NCBI GenBank assembly: GCA_025617745.1
Contig: CM046854.1
Coordinates: 63,693,606-63,757,605, forward strand
Direction: 5' to 3'
From: Heliocidaris erythrogramma
Taxonomy: Eukaryota > Echinodermata > Echinoidea > Camarodonta > Echinometridae
Length of the DNA stretch: 64,000 nucleotides
The notes below the pieces were generated by a model that was not told the origin of the DNA, made no database searches, and saw only the letters and a program-made list of their open reading frames with translations. This document shows, piece by piece, positions 34,340 to 44,999 of this stretch; within the stretch, counting starts at the first letter, position 1; each line of letters opens with the position of its first letter. Position numbers and translations under genes: made by a program.

Positions 34340-34650
34340 TTTATCAGGCTATATAATATGCATCTCTCTCTTTCTCTCTCTCTCTCTCTGGATGTCAATT
34401 TGTAATAATCTCTCTTTCTCTTTTGTCATTCTTACATATGTCTTCCACTTTCACCCTTTATCTCTCAGTTATCCCTATTTCTGTTTTTTTTTATTCATTT
34501 GTTTATTAAACCAAGTAGGTACATGTATCTCCTTGGTTTAACCTTTCTCCCCTTCTCTCTCGCTCTCTCTCTCTCTCCCCTCTCCCCCCTCTCCCTTTCT
34601 CGCCTCCCTCTCCTCCTTCTCACTCTCTCTCTCTCTGTCTTTCTCTCAGA
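34340..34650. repeat. Pyrimidine-rich low complexity
   Basis: (CT)n tracts at 34363-34389 and 34556-34636. Arg/Glu-rich and Ser/Leu-rich frames here are artefacts. Confidence 0.85.
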
Positions 34651-34739
34651 AGAATTAGTTACAGTAGTTTCATCCCTCAAACTTAAAATATAATTTTTCC
34701 TCAGAAGGCTCTTTTCAAATTTGTATTCCATAGTGAAGT

Positions 34740-35520
34740 TGTCCTACTGAGGGAAAATACATGTTGACATTAAAAAAAAAAAGAAATGCAGAAGGTAGTA
34801 GACTGGGAGGGCTATTGATTGATTGGAGATTTTTCAGGAGAACCAAGGATGAGATCACCATAGGGGCCCCTGTATTTTAAGCCCTGCATGTATTTACATA
34901 AGAACCTTATGGTTTGATACACATTGTATTTACTGATTCCTGCTGGTATCATTACTTCATCTTGAAGAAACCTATCCTGTGACTTTGTGAAGATTTAGAG
35001 ACATTGGAGATTAGCATAAAACACACACACCATGTATTACCTACAGTCTGCATTATACTATCTTATGAGAGCAAGGAGGCTCTATGAGAGATGGTTTTAT
35101 TCAAATGTTCTATTTGACTTTAAAAAATTATTCAAACGACTCAGTCCTGAAGGCCATTGTAATCAACATTGTATTGCTGACTTTGCTAGTTGACTACTTT
35201 GAATTTATGTACTAGTATATGTGTGTTTGCAATTACATCTGGGATTTTAGAGGTTTTTATTTTGCCACTTTACAAGTAGGATTCTTATTATTCATGACTA
35301 AAAAATGATGTCATTTTATCTTAGTAAATGGTGATACTGTGTATTAAAGTCACTGACATGGATAATTGAATGGGCCAAAAACAGAAATATATTTGTACTT
35401 GGAAGTTCATTTAATCAGCAAGATTATTGTTAATAAATAGTGTTTTATCTTCCCAGTAGTAACGTAATACACTCCTTTTCAGCATATATACATGTAGGTT
35501 TGTAAATTGGGTAGGAAACT
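34740..35520. other. Intronic sequence, nothing recognised
   Basis: AT-rich, no clear repeat or gene. Confidence 0.45.
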
Positions 35521-35527
35521 CATATAG

Positions 35528-36051
35528 GCCCCAATTCACAAAGGTGGTAATAGATTTGTACCATGGTTTATGCAGATTTTGTGGTATAAGTGCGCTTGAT
35601 TTTGCATGTACACTTAGAAAGATCCAATAATGAACGCGCGTGATTAGCACAGTGCGCAAATTTAACGCTAGTTGCCATGGTTTAGACCATGGTTTATGTA
35701 AATTAATTGAAATAAACTGGGCAGAAATTTACATAAACCATGGCAACTAGTGAGCCCTAAGTGATGTCACATACGTTGACTTAGCAAGTCATGGTCTTGC
35801 AAGGATAGAGAATCTCAGTGTACTTCCTAAGCTAGACACACTGATTTAACGCTGTTTGCCATGGTTTAGACCATGGTTTATGTAAATTAATTGAAATAAA
35901 CTGCACGTAAATTTACATAAACCATGGCAACTAGCGTTAAATTTGCGCACTTTGCTAATCTAAGAGTACGCGCGAAACCAAGTGCATCTTATACCACAAA
36001 ATCTGCATAAACCATGGTACAAATCTATTACCAACTTTGTGAATTCGGGCC
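35528..36051. mobile_element. 524-bp foldback element with duplicated internal hairpin
   Basis: The outer arms match for at least 64 bp with two mismatches (AATTCACAAAGGTGGTAATA at the left, reversed at the right). Inside, an 80-bp hairpin unit beginning TTGCCATGGTTTAGACCATG and closing with ACATAAACCATGGCAACTAG occurs twice in direct orientation (35671-35750 and 35853-35934), about 180 bp apart. It is non-coding. The frames at 35411 and 35982 translate the arms. Confidence 0.88.
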
Positions 36052-36521
36052 ATAATCTTTTTGTGACTCCTTTCAGAATGATTAACAAAAATCTTACAAT
36101 TTTAACATGTACATGGAGAAGGCATTGGCATTTTTCTGTGGTTCTTTTTATGAATTATATAAAATTCCTGCATACATGTAATATGTGAGAAATTCAGAGT
36201 CTACAGGTGATTGTACAGGACAGTTAGAATCCAAGATGAAAATACAAATTTGTTATCCTGTACGTGTAACACAGTGATGCAACAAAGAACAAATTACCAG
36301 TAAGTTCTACACTCCAAATAGGGTATATTGCAGCACTTTGATGTAATTAATTATTTCCTAACAACGTTATTCTTTAGACAGTAGCATAACACTTACCCCA
36401 GGAATTATTCCTCTTTCTACAAGTAACATAGTATACAAACAATTCAAATATTTGTGCATTTGGCTGATTAAGAAAAGGGGAAAAGTTATAGTTTATGACA
36501 AGTTATGTAATTCCAACTCCT

Positions 36522-36618
36522 CTCTCTCGCTCGCTCGCTCTCTCAGGGTTTTTTTTTTCTCTCTCTCTTTCTCTGTCTCTCTCTGTCTCTCTGTCTCTCT
36601 GTCTCTCTCTCTCTCTGG
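36522..36618. repeat. (CT)n / (CTGT)n microsatellite
   Basis: CTCTCTCGCTCGCTCGCTCT, a T run, then CTCTGTCTCTCT units. Confidence 0.9.
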
Positions 36619-36953
36619 TCATTCTCTTTAGACTTTATTTTAACACTTAGATTAGAAGTGAGATTCAAACTGCAATTAAACTTGCACTTTTTTGGGTAGG
36701 GGGCGATGGCTTAGTTCACACTTTTTCATATGTACATGTAATTATGCATGTATAAACTTGATTTTCACATTTCACTTCTAATGGATCTGTTGTAAGAGCA
36801 TGTACAATAAATATTCACAATTATTTTGTAAGAGATAAAAGCAACAAAGTGTTAGTGTGCTTTGAATTATCACTGATCCAAACCTCACCAATAAGTGATA
36901 TTTTATTCGTTCACTCACAAAAAACAATGAGATTCTGATCATGCTTCAAATAA

Positions 36954-37165
36954 TATTTAAAGATAAACTTGAGTTCTGGTCATGTGATTATACTGTGAAA
37001 GAAATTGTCTTGAAGCAATTAGGAAAGGTTGATCATGTCTACATTGGAATTGGTGTATACATACTGTGAGGTTTTGAAATCATCAAAATGGCAAGAAATT
37101 GACCCAATCCCGCTGAAAAGCACGTGTACTGCACACAGAAATGGGTATGAACGCTTCATACACTA
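36954..37165. repeat. Dispersed repeat shared with 52398-52575
   Basis: GTGAAAGAAATTGTCTTGAA, GGAATTGGTGTATACAT, AGAAATTGACCCAATCCCGC and CACACAGAAAT occur in the same order and spacing in both places. Confidence 0.7.
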
Positions 37166-37711
37166 ATGTGAAGGACAGACCTGCAATGTACCGGTATAGT
37201 ATGTATCAAGAGTGTAATATGAGATGAATTTATATTTGCTGCAATTTAACATAGCATCTTGTCGTTAAAGACTTATTCTTTACAAAAAACGTGAAATTCA
37301 ATCTCACTTTGAAACTGCTCTGTGAACAAATCCTAATGCAAAAGCCAGACCTACAAAGTAATAGTACTTATGTATCAGGAGTGTAATAAGAGATGAAGAA
37401 ACATTAATTTCAATTTGGTATTACTATAATAAATTTGTTCTCTACTCTTGAAGTTTAAACCGTGCCATTTTTCTTTTCTCAATATATCAATTTATGTCTC
37501 ATCTCTGTCATGCCCTCAGTCATCAATTATCATCAAGCTCGTGCTATTTCTCTCTCGGTTTCAGTCTTGAAACCATTGATAGCTTTACACAGACAAAGGT
37601 CATTAAAAGTTTTAATTAATCATTTTGCAATCAGCGTTTTGTAACAAGGAAGAGAGATCGCTCAAGGCTAGAATGTTCTATCGGCCACGCCACTTCCCGC
37701 CAGTGGTTTAA

Positions 37712-38212
37712 AGGGAAGTCCACCCTGACAATTGGGTGGACTTGGCTTGAAAAAATTCATAAGCAGTTGTGAGAAGCAGATCTGTGAAAGGTAGAGCAAA
37801 ATCCATTAAATTTGGCAACCGCTGTAGGTGCGTTCCCATTCGCTTTTTATTTTCCTTACAAGTAGTTGTTGATGAAGGAATACATTTGTTTCATACAGGG
37901 GTTGTGTGGAAACTTACATGTACTTGCAAATTGCAATGATTATACATGTATCTAGGGTGTATGAATGATCATGGTTAAATATTTTCTTGAGAGAAACAAA
38001 AATTAATCCATTTTCATTACAGAGTAAGTTGGAATGACCTCTTAAGCTACATGTACGTCACAGAATAGCCAATTTGTGTTTGATAGCTTACAAGTTAGAA
38101 AAGTTTCTTATATTTATCAGATTTTTCTCAATATTTCACTTAAATACAATGTATGTTTGTCTAATATTTTTTGCTTCTATTAAAACCAACTCAGTATCAG
38201 GGTATACTTCTA
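37712..38212. mobile_element. TTAA-flanked MITE (AGGGAAAGTCCACC family), copy A
   Basis: Left end TTAA (37708-37711) plus AGGGAAGTCCACCCTGAC. Internal GAAGCAGATCTGTGAAAGGT, GAATAGCCAATTTGTGTTTG and a degraded right end AACTCAGTATCAGGGTATAC. Non-coding. Confidence 0.75.
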
Positions 38213-38213
38213 A

Positions 38214-38300
38214 TGATGAATCAGTGGAAGAGAGGTCTCGTATTAAACCCGAAGGTCCTGGGTTCAGACCCAGTGGTACGATGACTCAGTGATGGAACAA
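38214..38300 (+). repeat. tRNA-related SINE head
   Basis: GAATCAGTGGAAG (A-box-like) and GGTTCAGACC (38261-38270, B-box-like) sit in a T-arm-like CCTGGGTTCAGACCCAG. It is not a valid tRNA: there is no acceptor stem and the anticodon arm is poor. Confidence 0.4.
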
Positions 38301-38329
38301 TTGTCAAGTTAAATTATCAAGTACAGGGG

Positions 38330-38458
38330 AGCGTTTCATGAAAGGACGTTGTCGGATATTTTATCCAACACCTGTTATAAGCTACTGAAATCCTTGCATC
38401 TGATTGGCTGAGAGCAAATTTGTTGGATAAAATATTGTGACAAGTCTTTCATGAAACG

Positions 38459-38460
<2 letters not shown>
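38330..38460. mobile_element. 131-bp MITE (GCGTTTCATGAAA ends), copy 2
   Basis: GCGTTTCATGAAAGGAC and GTCTTTCATGAAACGC are inverted. The interior GTTATAAGCTACTGAAATCC and GATTGGCTGAGA matches 32106-32245. The right end runs into a 38-C tract. Confidence 0.85.

Positions 38461-38496
<36 letters not shown>
38459..38496. repeat. C38 homopolymer
   Basis: A pure run of 38 C, the longest G/C run in the window. Confidence 0.95.
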
Positions 38497-38497
<1 letters not shown>

Positions 38498-38510
38498 TCA
38501 TCTCTTAGGA

Positions 38511-38632
38511 TGCGCCATGTGGCTCAGTATTGGAGCATTGCTGTCATAACTGAGATGTGTTGTGTCCTTTGGTAAGGCATTAATCCTCATTAACAAGTCC
38601 ATCAGAGAGATTTTAAAGCCATTAGTCTTCTG
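38511..38632 (+). repeat. tRNA-derived SINE body, B box deleted
   Basis: TGGCTCAGTATTGGAGCATT is A-box-like. It is followed by TGTGTCCTTTGGTAAGGCAT and TCCATCAGAGAGATTTTAAA, which have the order seen in tRNA-derived SINE bodies of marine invertebrates. No B box lies between. Confidence 0.45.
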
Positions 38633-38809
38633 GACCCCGCTTTCATTACGAGATTGGAAAGTGGATTGCGCTATTGTGGAGCACCCCCTAGAGGTGGTCT
38701 AGTTTTGGATCACCGTGGACCTCCATGTATCGCGCTGGAACGTTGCTGCGGTCTCAACTTAGAGATGGTCGCGTCTAGCGCGCGCTATATCAGTAATGAC
38801 AACAGGGTA
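38633..38809 (-). mobile_element. ACCCCGTTCTCATTAC MITE, reversed partial copy
   Basis: CATTACGAGATTGGAAAGTG matches the right end of the copies at 24.9 and 39.6 kb in reverse. GTGGATTGCGCTATTGTGG and CACCCCCTAGAGGTGGTC follow. It ends CAGTAATGACAACAGGGTA. Confidence 0.75.
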
Positions 38810-39296
38810 CTTGTTGCTTACTTACAAGCATACACATACTTGCTTAACACTCGGGTAAAATAAACCATCACACCAACAACAATTCAAAAGTTTTTGAAAA
38901 GAACAAGCATAAAATGATAGTGGCCTGCTATAGAATCTATAGAGTTTTATATTTTCTTAGCCTGACTGATAGATTGATTGAGCAGAACTCGACACAGCTT
39001 TGTCTGTAAACCAAAATCATCAGGGAAATGTACCAAGAGTTACAATTCCCCGATATTATCACTGATTGTCCTTTAATGTGCATGTTCTGGTCGCGTGTTA
39101 ATCTAAAGTGAACTTGATCATGATAGTTTGAGGAAGTGAGAGGACATTTTAATGTACAATTAACACATCACACATGTGCCTGCAGGTACTCAATGCATAT
39201 CACATGTATCAAGGAAATAGGAGAACTGTGCTTGGTTTTCATAATTCTAATCCTACAACCCATTGACACGTATTGCTTTTCCAGTGGCTCTTTTAA

Positions 39297-40101
39297 TGGG
39301 AAAGTCCACCCTGATTGGTTTTAAAAGTTCTAAGCAGAAAAATTAAAGAAACAGATCAGTGAAGGTTAGAGCAAAATACGATAAGAAATAAGAAATTGGC
39401 CGCTCCATGACGTATCTTGCGAGCTCCTTACCCATTTGCCATGTAGCCTAATGAATTTCCATTTTCTCCAAAGAAAATAGTCAAATATACATGCACCTTT
39501 AATAGATATAATCATTGCTCATATATAGCATGTTTTTACACAAACCTCTATGAAACAAATCTATTCCTTCATCAGAAACTAAGACGCGTTCTCATTACAA
39601 GGGATAGCATGCGCTAGATGGCACCACCTCTAAGGTGAGAACGCGGCGACGTCATTTCGGCCCGCTCTCCGGTGGTTCACGGTGATCCCAAACTGGACCA
39701 CCTCTGGGGGGTGGTCCATGAGAGACAGCGCGATCTAAAGCGCGCCTAATCGCAGTTTACTGTGCAGAGCTATATCACGCTACCCGCTGCAGGTGTGAAC
39801 CCGCAGCGTGCCAGTGGACCTCCCTGGCACACCCCACGATAGCGCGATCCACTTTCTAATCTCGTAATGAGAACAGGTTCTAAGAAAATGGACATTTATA
39901 AAATGTTTTGTACTGGGCAGATTGGAGAGGAGCTCACAAGATACTTTACAGAGTTGCCAATTTGTGTTTGATTGATTACAACTTTTAAAAACACAACTTT
40001 TTTAAATTTTTGATGAGAGTTTTCTCAAACTTTAACTAATCTGATTCTCTCATTTTTCTGCTTTTATTCATATTAACTAAATACCAGGGTGGACTTTCCC
40101 T
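39297..40101. mobile_element. TTAA-flanked MITE (AGGGAAAGTCCACC family), copy B, interrupted
   Basis: TTAA (39293-39296), TGGGAAAGTCCACCCTGATT at the left. CCAGGGTGGACTTTCCC and TTAA (40102-40105) at the right. The internal blocks of the family are split by the inserted MITE at 39585-39877. Confidence 0.85.
39585..39877 (+). mobile_element. ACCCCGTTCTCATTAC MITE, nested copy
   Basis: GCGTTCTCATTACAAGGGAT at the left, CTCGTAATGAGAACAGG at the right, interior GATCCCAAACTGGACCACCT as in 24901-25230. It lies wholly inside the TTAA element, so it inserted later. Confidence 0.85.
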
Positions 40102-40129
40102 TTAATTTTTAAGCAAAGATTCAACCAGA

Positions 40130-40400
40130 TTACAATTTGAAATACAACAGGTGCCCGGCACACATGGGCCCCAAATTCTTATCTCCAAACCCCCTCCTTT
40201 GGAATGATCATGAGTCCCTTGCACATGTATAGACCTTAAACATTTCAATCAAAACCCCAGTGCACAAAGTTAGTATGGAGCCCGCCTCATCAATTACGAT
40301 ACGGTAGTTGCGTGCATACATTTGTTCATGTATAAAAATCAATTTTGCTGTAGGAATTTAGTCTTTTCCAATCATTGACAAGGTATTTCTACTGAATACA
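40130..40400. other. Intronic sequence, nothing certain
   Basis: ACAGGTGCCCGGCACACATG.. resembles a phrase near 27430 (GGCGCCTGCGATACATGGGC), perhaps a repeat. No gene. Confidence 0.35.
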
Positions 40401-40560
40401 GATGCTTCTCAAAGTTTTGGTTAAATACATTTCCATCAGTCCCCTTTTGTTCATTCCATTGACGTGCTTGAATGATGCACTGTTAGCCAGTAAAGGTAAA
40501 TTCTTCCCCCCCCCCCCCGCCCCTTCAGATTGGGATAGTACTTTGTACTATAACTCCATT

Positions 40561-40828
40561 GTTTTAGAGGGGGGTCTGCTCGCTATTTATAAGGACCGCT
40601 ATTTATAAAGGACCGCTGTTTAGTCACGCGTCATGGATTGTGGTCTTCATGAATTGCGGTCATTATGACTAGCGGTCCTTATGACTAGCGAGGTAATTTG
40701 TCTGTGGTTTGCTCGCTATTTATAAAGGACACTGAGCTGTACATTTAGTCATGCGTTATGGATAGGCGTCCATATGAATAGCGGTCATTATGACTAACGG
40801 TCCTTATGACTAGTGAGGTTACCCCCTT
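40561..40828. repeat. GCGGTCCTTATGACTAGCG hairpin element, copy 2 (two hairpins)
   Basis: Two head-to-tail hairpin units, each CTCGCTATTTATAA.. , a CACGCGT or CATGCGT centre, then GCGGTCCTTATGACTAGCGA, joined by GGTAATTTGTCTGTGGTTTG. A C run (40506-40518) lies just upstream. Confidence 0.8.
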
Positions 40829-40923
40829 TAGAGTGGTATTTGATCTCGTCTTTTGTGAACTTGGTATAACGTCCAGTTTATAATGTGTAAAGAAAAGGCC
40901 AAACAGGTATTTCTGCATTTTGG

Positions 40924-40985
40924 AAAATAGCGTTGAACACGGACATAATATACTAAAATAGCGTTGAACACGAACATAATATACT
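40924..40985. repeat. 31-bp tandem duplication
   Basis: AAAATAGCGTTGAACACGGA (+11 bp) is followed directly by AAAATAGCGTTGAACACGAA (+11 bp), one mismatch. Confidence 0.85.
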
Positions 40986-41310
40986 AAAGCTTTTGGACAT
41001 GCTCTCATCAGAGTAAATTCGCATAAATGAGCAGAACGCCAGAAACGAAAACAATATAATAGAGCCGAAAGAACAGTGGACGCTAAATGGCGCGCTATGG
41101 TTGGCTGTCACGCTAAACAAGGTTAGGCTTAGTAACAGCCGTTCGGTCGAACAAAGGCTAAAATAACGCAAGTGTTCTTACAAACTCCTTCTGACGGCAC
41201 AGAATGGGGTCAGTAAGCCGAATATATGATGCCTCGAGTATGCGCAGGTGATTGAAACTTCTCGCTCGGCTGAGAACCCTGAACCAAGATGAACAGTATT
41301 GTTCCGCGCA

Positions 41311-42444
<1,134 letters not shown>

Positions 42445-42599
42445 TGATGCAGTGTAAAAGCAGTTATGTCTTTGTTAATATGTAGTAGCTGTACAGGTAA
42501 ATGTGAGATTTTCTCAAGGCAATTCTCAGATATTTTGAAATTCCATAACCTTTTAAGAGCTTTCAAGAGCTTTCAAGAACTTACCGGTATTCATTTTTA

Positions 42600-42840
42600 T
42601 CTTCCTCTCTTGTTTTTGTGTTTATTTGTTTGTTGTCTTTTATTTGTTATTTTTGTGGGTATAGGGGGTATTGTGTTGTTGTTGTTGTTTGTTTTGTTTG
42701 TGTTTTTTTGCTTTATTTTTATTTTTTATTTATTTATTTATTATTATAATTTATTTATTTTATTTTTATTTTTATTTTTTATTTTATTATTTTTTTTTTT
42801 TTTGGGGGGGGAGGGGCTGGTTTGTTGTTTCTGTTGTTAT
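42600..42840. repeat. T-rich low complexity (TTG, TTTA, T and G runs)
   Basis: GTTGTTGTTG, TTATTTATTTATTTATTATT and a T run then G run near 42790-42810. The 193-residue Phe-rich frame from 42466 is an artefact. Confidence 0.9.
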
Positions 42841-42957
42841 TTTTCACATAATCCCCCTCCCCTCCCCCTTTCCTTTATGTATCTGTCTCCCTCTCTCACT
42901 CTCTCTTTCTCATTCTATCTCTGTCATTTGTTCTATGCCACCCCCTACCCTTCCTAC

Positions 42958-43625
42958 CAACTCCCCCTTCAAACTTTCTTTCTCTCACTGCTTCTAATCA
43001 TAATTCTCTTTGGTAATTTTCACATTAAAATATCTGGTTGGAATTAAAGTATTTCACAATGATAGCATCTGTTGCTACGCAACCCCCCCCCCCCCCCTTC
43101 TCTCTCTCTCTCTCTCTTACTTGCTTTTTTTCTCTTCACGCCCCCCTTTCAAACCCCATCCTCTTTACTTCTATATGCTTCTAATCATGCTCCTCTAGGG
43201 TGAATTTCTCATAAAAATGGTTGGAATTAAAGTATTTCAGAATGGAGCTATTCCATAAAATATGTACGTCTGATCCCCTATATGTGGGATCTTCCTTTAA
43301 ATGGATTTCTCTCTATTTTCTTGTTCATGTGAAAGTTTGTAATGCTCTTAAATTACCATTGCTTGAGCAGTTCATGAAGTGAAGTAAGAATGTAGAAAAA
43401 TAGGGGTCGGACGTACAAAAGGTTGATTATTTTGTGGAATCGCCCGATGATAACATCTGTTGCTACTCAACCCCACCCCCCCCCCCCTCACTTCCTTCTT
43501 TTCTCTTCACGCCCCCTTTCAAAGCCCATCTTCTTTACTTCTATATGCTTCTAATCATGCTCCTCTAGGGTGATTTTCTCATTAAAATGTCTGGTCGGAA
43601 TTGAAGTATTTCAGAATCATAATGT
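42958..43625. repeat. Local triplication, one unit split by a MITE
   Basis: Three units share CTTCTAATCAT.CT, a CTCT.GGGTGA or GGTAAT block, then GGAATTAAAGTATTTCA.AAT and CATCTGTTGCTAC. They sit at about 42958-43085, 43131-43243 (continuing after the insert) and 43450-43625. C runs and (CT)n occupy variable positions (43083-43118, 43471-43487). Confidence 0.8.
43244..43449. mobile_element. About 205-bp MITE inserted in the triplication
   Basis: CTATTCCATAAAATATGTAC and the reverse of ATTTTGTGGAATCG are inverted, with TCTGATCCCCTAT against ATAGGGGTCGGA further in. The undisturbed sister unit reads straight through this point (AATGATAGCATCTG), which defines an empty site. Confidence 0.75.
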
Positions 43626-44224
43626 CCACTGAATGCCTGATGTGTATATGGCATTCAATATTTGATGAACAACAAAGAGTGCAGTGCAAGAGAAGATAGC
43701 CTGCCTATGTCATGACTAAGAATGATTCACGCAACCAGAAATAGACCATCAAAGGATGATAGGATGGATGGAGGAGGATGATGAGAAGATGATGTCTGGG
43801 AGCTTAGGTATAATCAATCATAGGTCACTGCAAGATATTGTACCAGCATCATTGTAAAGAATATCATTTTTTATTGCACCTACACCAACCGACTCTTTTA
43901 AACCATATTGATTTGCTTAAACACTAATGATAGTTGATACAGTGCCTAATATAATCTGAAGTTGAATGACTTTGACAAATGATTTGATTATTTGAGGGGT
44001 GTTTGTTTGATTAGAGTTTATCTAAGCAAAGAGCGTAGAAAGCAAGTAGCCTATATTATGGCAATAAAAGCATTTGGAGAATCTACTTGTAGGGCTTTAT
44101 GCTTTCCACCTCCCCACCTCCCCCACCCCTCCCATGAACCCCTTCTTGTACCCCCTCTCATGATTGAATCCTACCAGGGGAGGTTGTTTCTTAAAGGGCA
44201 GGTTTACCCAGGGACATACCATGT

Positions 44225-44360
44225 GTCAAGACATTTTTGTTTGGGGGGGGGGGGAGGGGGTGGGCACTGGGTGGGCACTGGTTTCTTTGATTCTCTTTTC
44301 TTTCTTTTTTTTCCTCTCTCTTTTTTTTTTAGAGGGGGGGGGGGGGGCAGGGGCCTATAT
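44225..44360. repeat. G-run / T-C low complexity
   Basis: G runs near 44242-44260 and 44334-44347 separated by a T/C-rich stretch. Gly/Phe-rich frames here are artefacts. Confidence 0.85.
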
Positions 44361-44619
44361 ATGCCCCTATCCCTGGAGCTATCCCTTTGAACCTACATAT
44401 ATGTGGTTTTCTGACCTAATGGGTAGTTGTGTTTTTGGAGGGTTGGGGTAAGGGCGGCGTCGTAGGTGTCATTAAACCAAAGGCATTCATAGGAGGTCCA
44501 TGTGTACTGTGCTTCAGTCAAGGGCACTTGTTCATGAACCACTTGGCCTGGAAAGCAGAATTGTGTGGTTCTCAGATCAATGCCCTATCTCATGACCCAC
44601 ATCACAGCCAGAGCTTTAA

Positions 44620-44992
44620 AGGGAAAGTCCACCCTGGTATTTGGTTGATTTGAATAAAAACAGAAAATGAGAGGAACAGATGAGTTTGAGCAAAATCAAA
44701 TAAGAAATAAGAAAGTTATGAATTTTTAAAGTTGTAATCAATCAAAACACAAATTGGTAACTCTGTGACGTATCTTGTGAGTGCCTGTCCCAGTTGCTCA
44801 GTAAGGAAAATTTCATAAATTTTCATTTTTTTTAAGTTTCTGGTGAAGGAGTAGAATTAACAGTAATGTTTTTTTTTTTTGGGGGGGGGTGGGGGGCAAA
44901 TTTCTTAATGTATTTTGCTCAAACCTTCACTGATCTGTTTCTTTGATATTTCTCCTTTTAAAACCAGCTTGTAATCAAAGTGGACTTTCCCT
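44620..44992. mobile_element. TTAA-flanked MITE (AGGGAAAGTCCACC family), copy C
   Basis: TTAA (44616-44619) AGGGAAAGTCCACCCTGG at the left, AAAGTGGACTTTCCCT then TTAA (44993-44996) at the right. Cleanest copy, 373 bp. Interior GTGACGTATCTTGTGAGTGC and TTTTGCTCAAACCTTCACTG. Confidence 0.9.
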
Positions 44993-44999
44993 TTAATTC

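Noticed and set aside
33947-34405. Open frame of 152 codons
   Set aside because: Ser/Leu repeats from (CT)n tracts.
38214-38300. Possible tRNA gene
   Set aside because: Has box-A/B-like motifs but no acceptor stem or proper anticodon arm. A SINE head is the better reading.
42466-43047. Open frame of 193 codons on the + strand
   Set aside because: Runs out of intron sequence into T-rich and TTTA low complexity. The product is poly-Phe/Leu/Ile, just downstream of exon 2 and not spliced to it.
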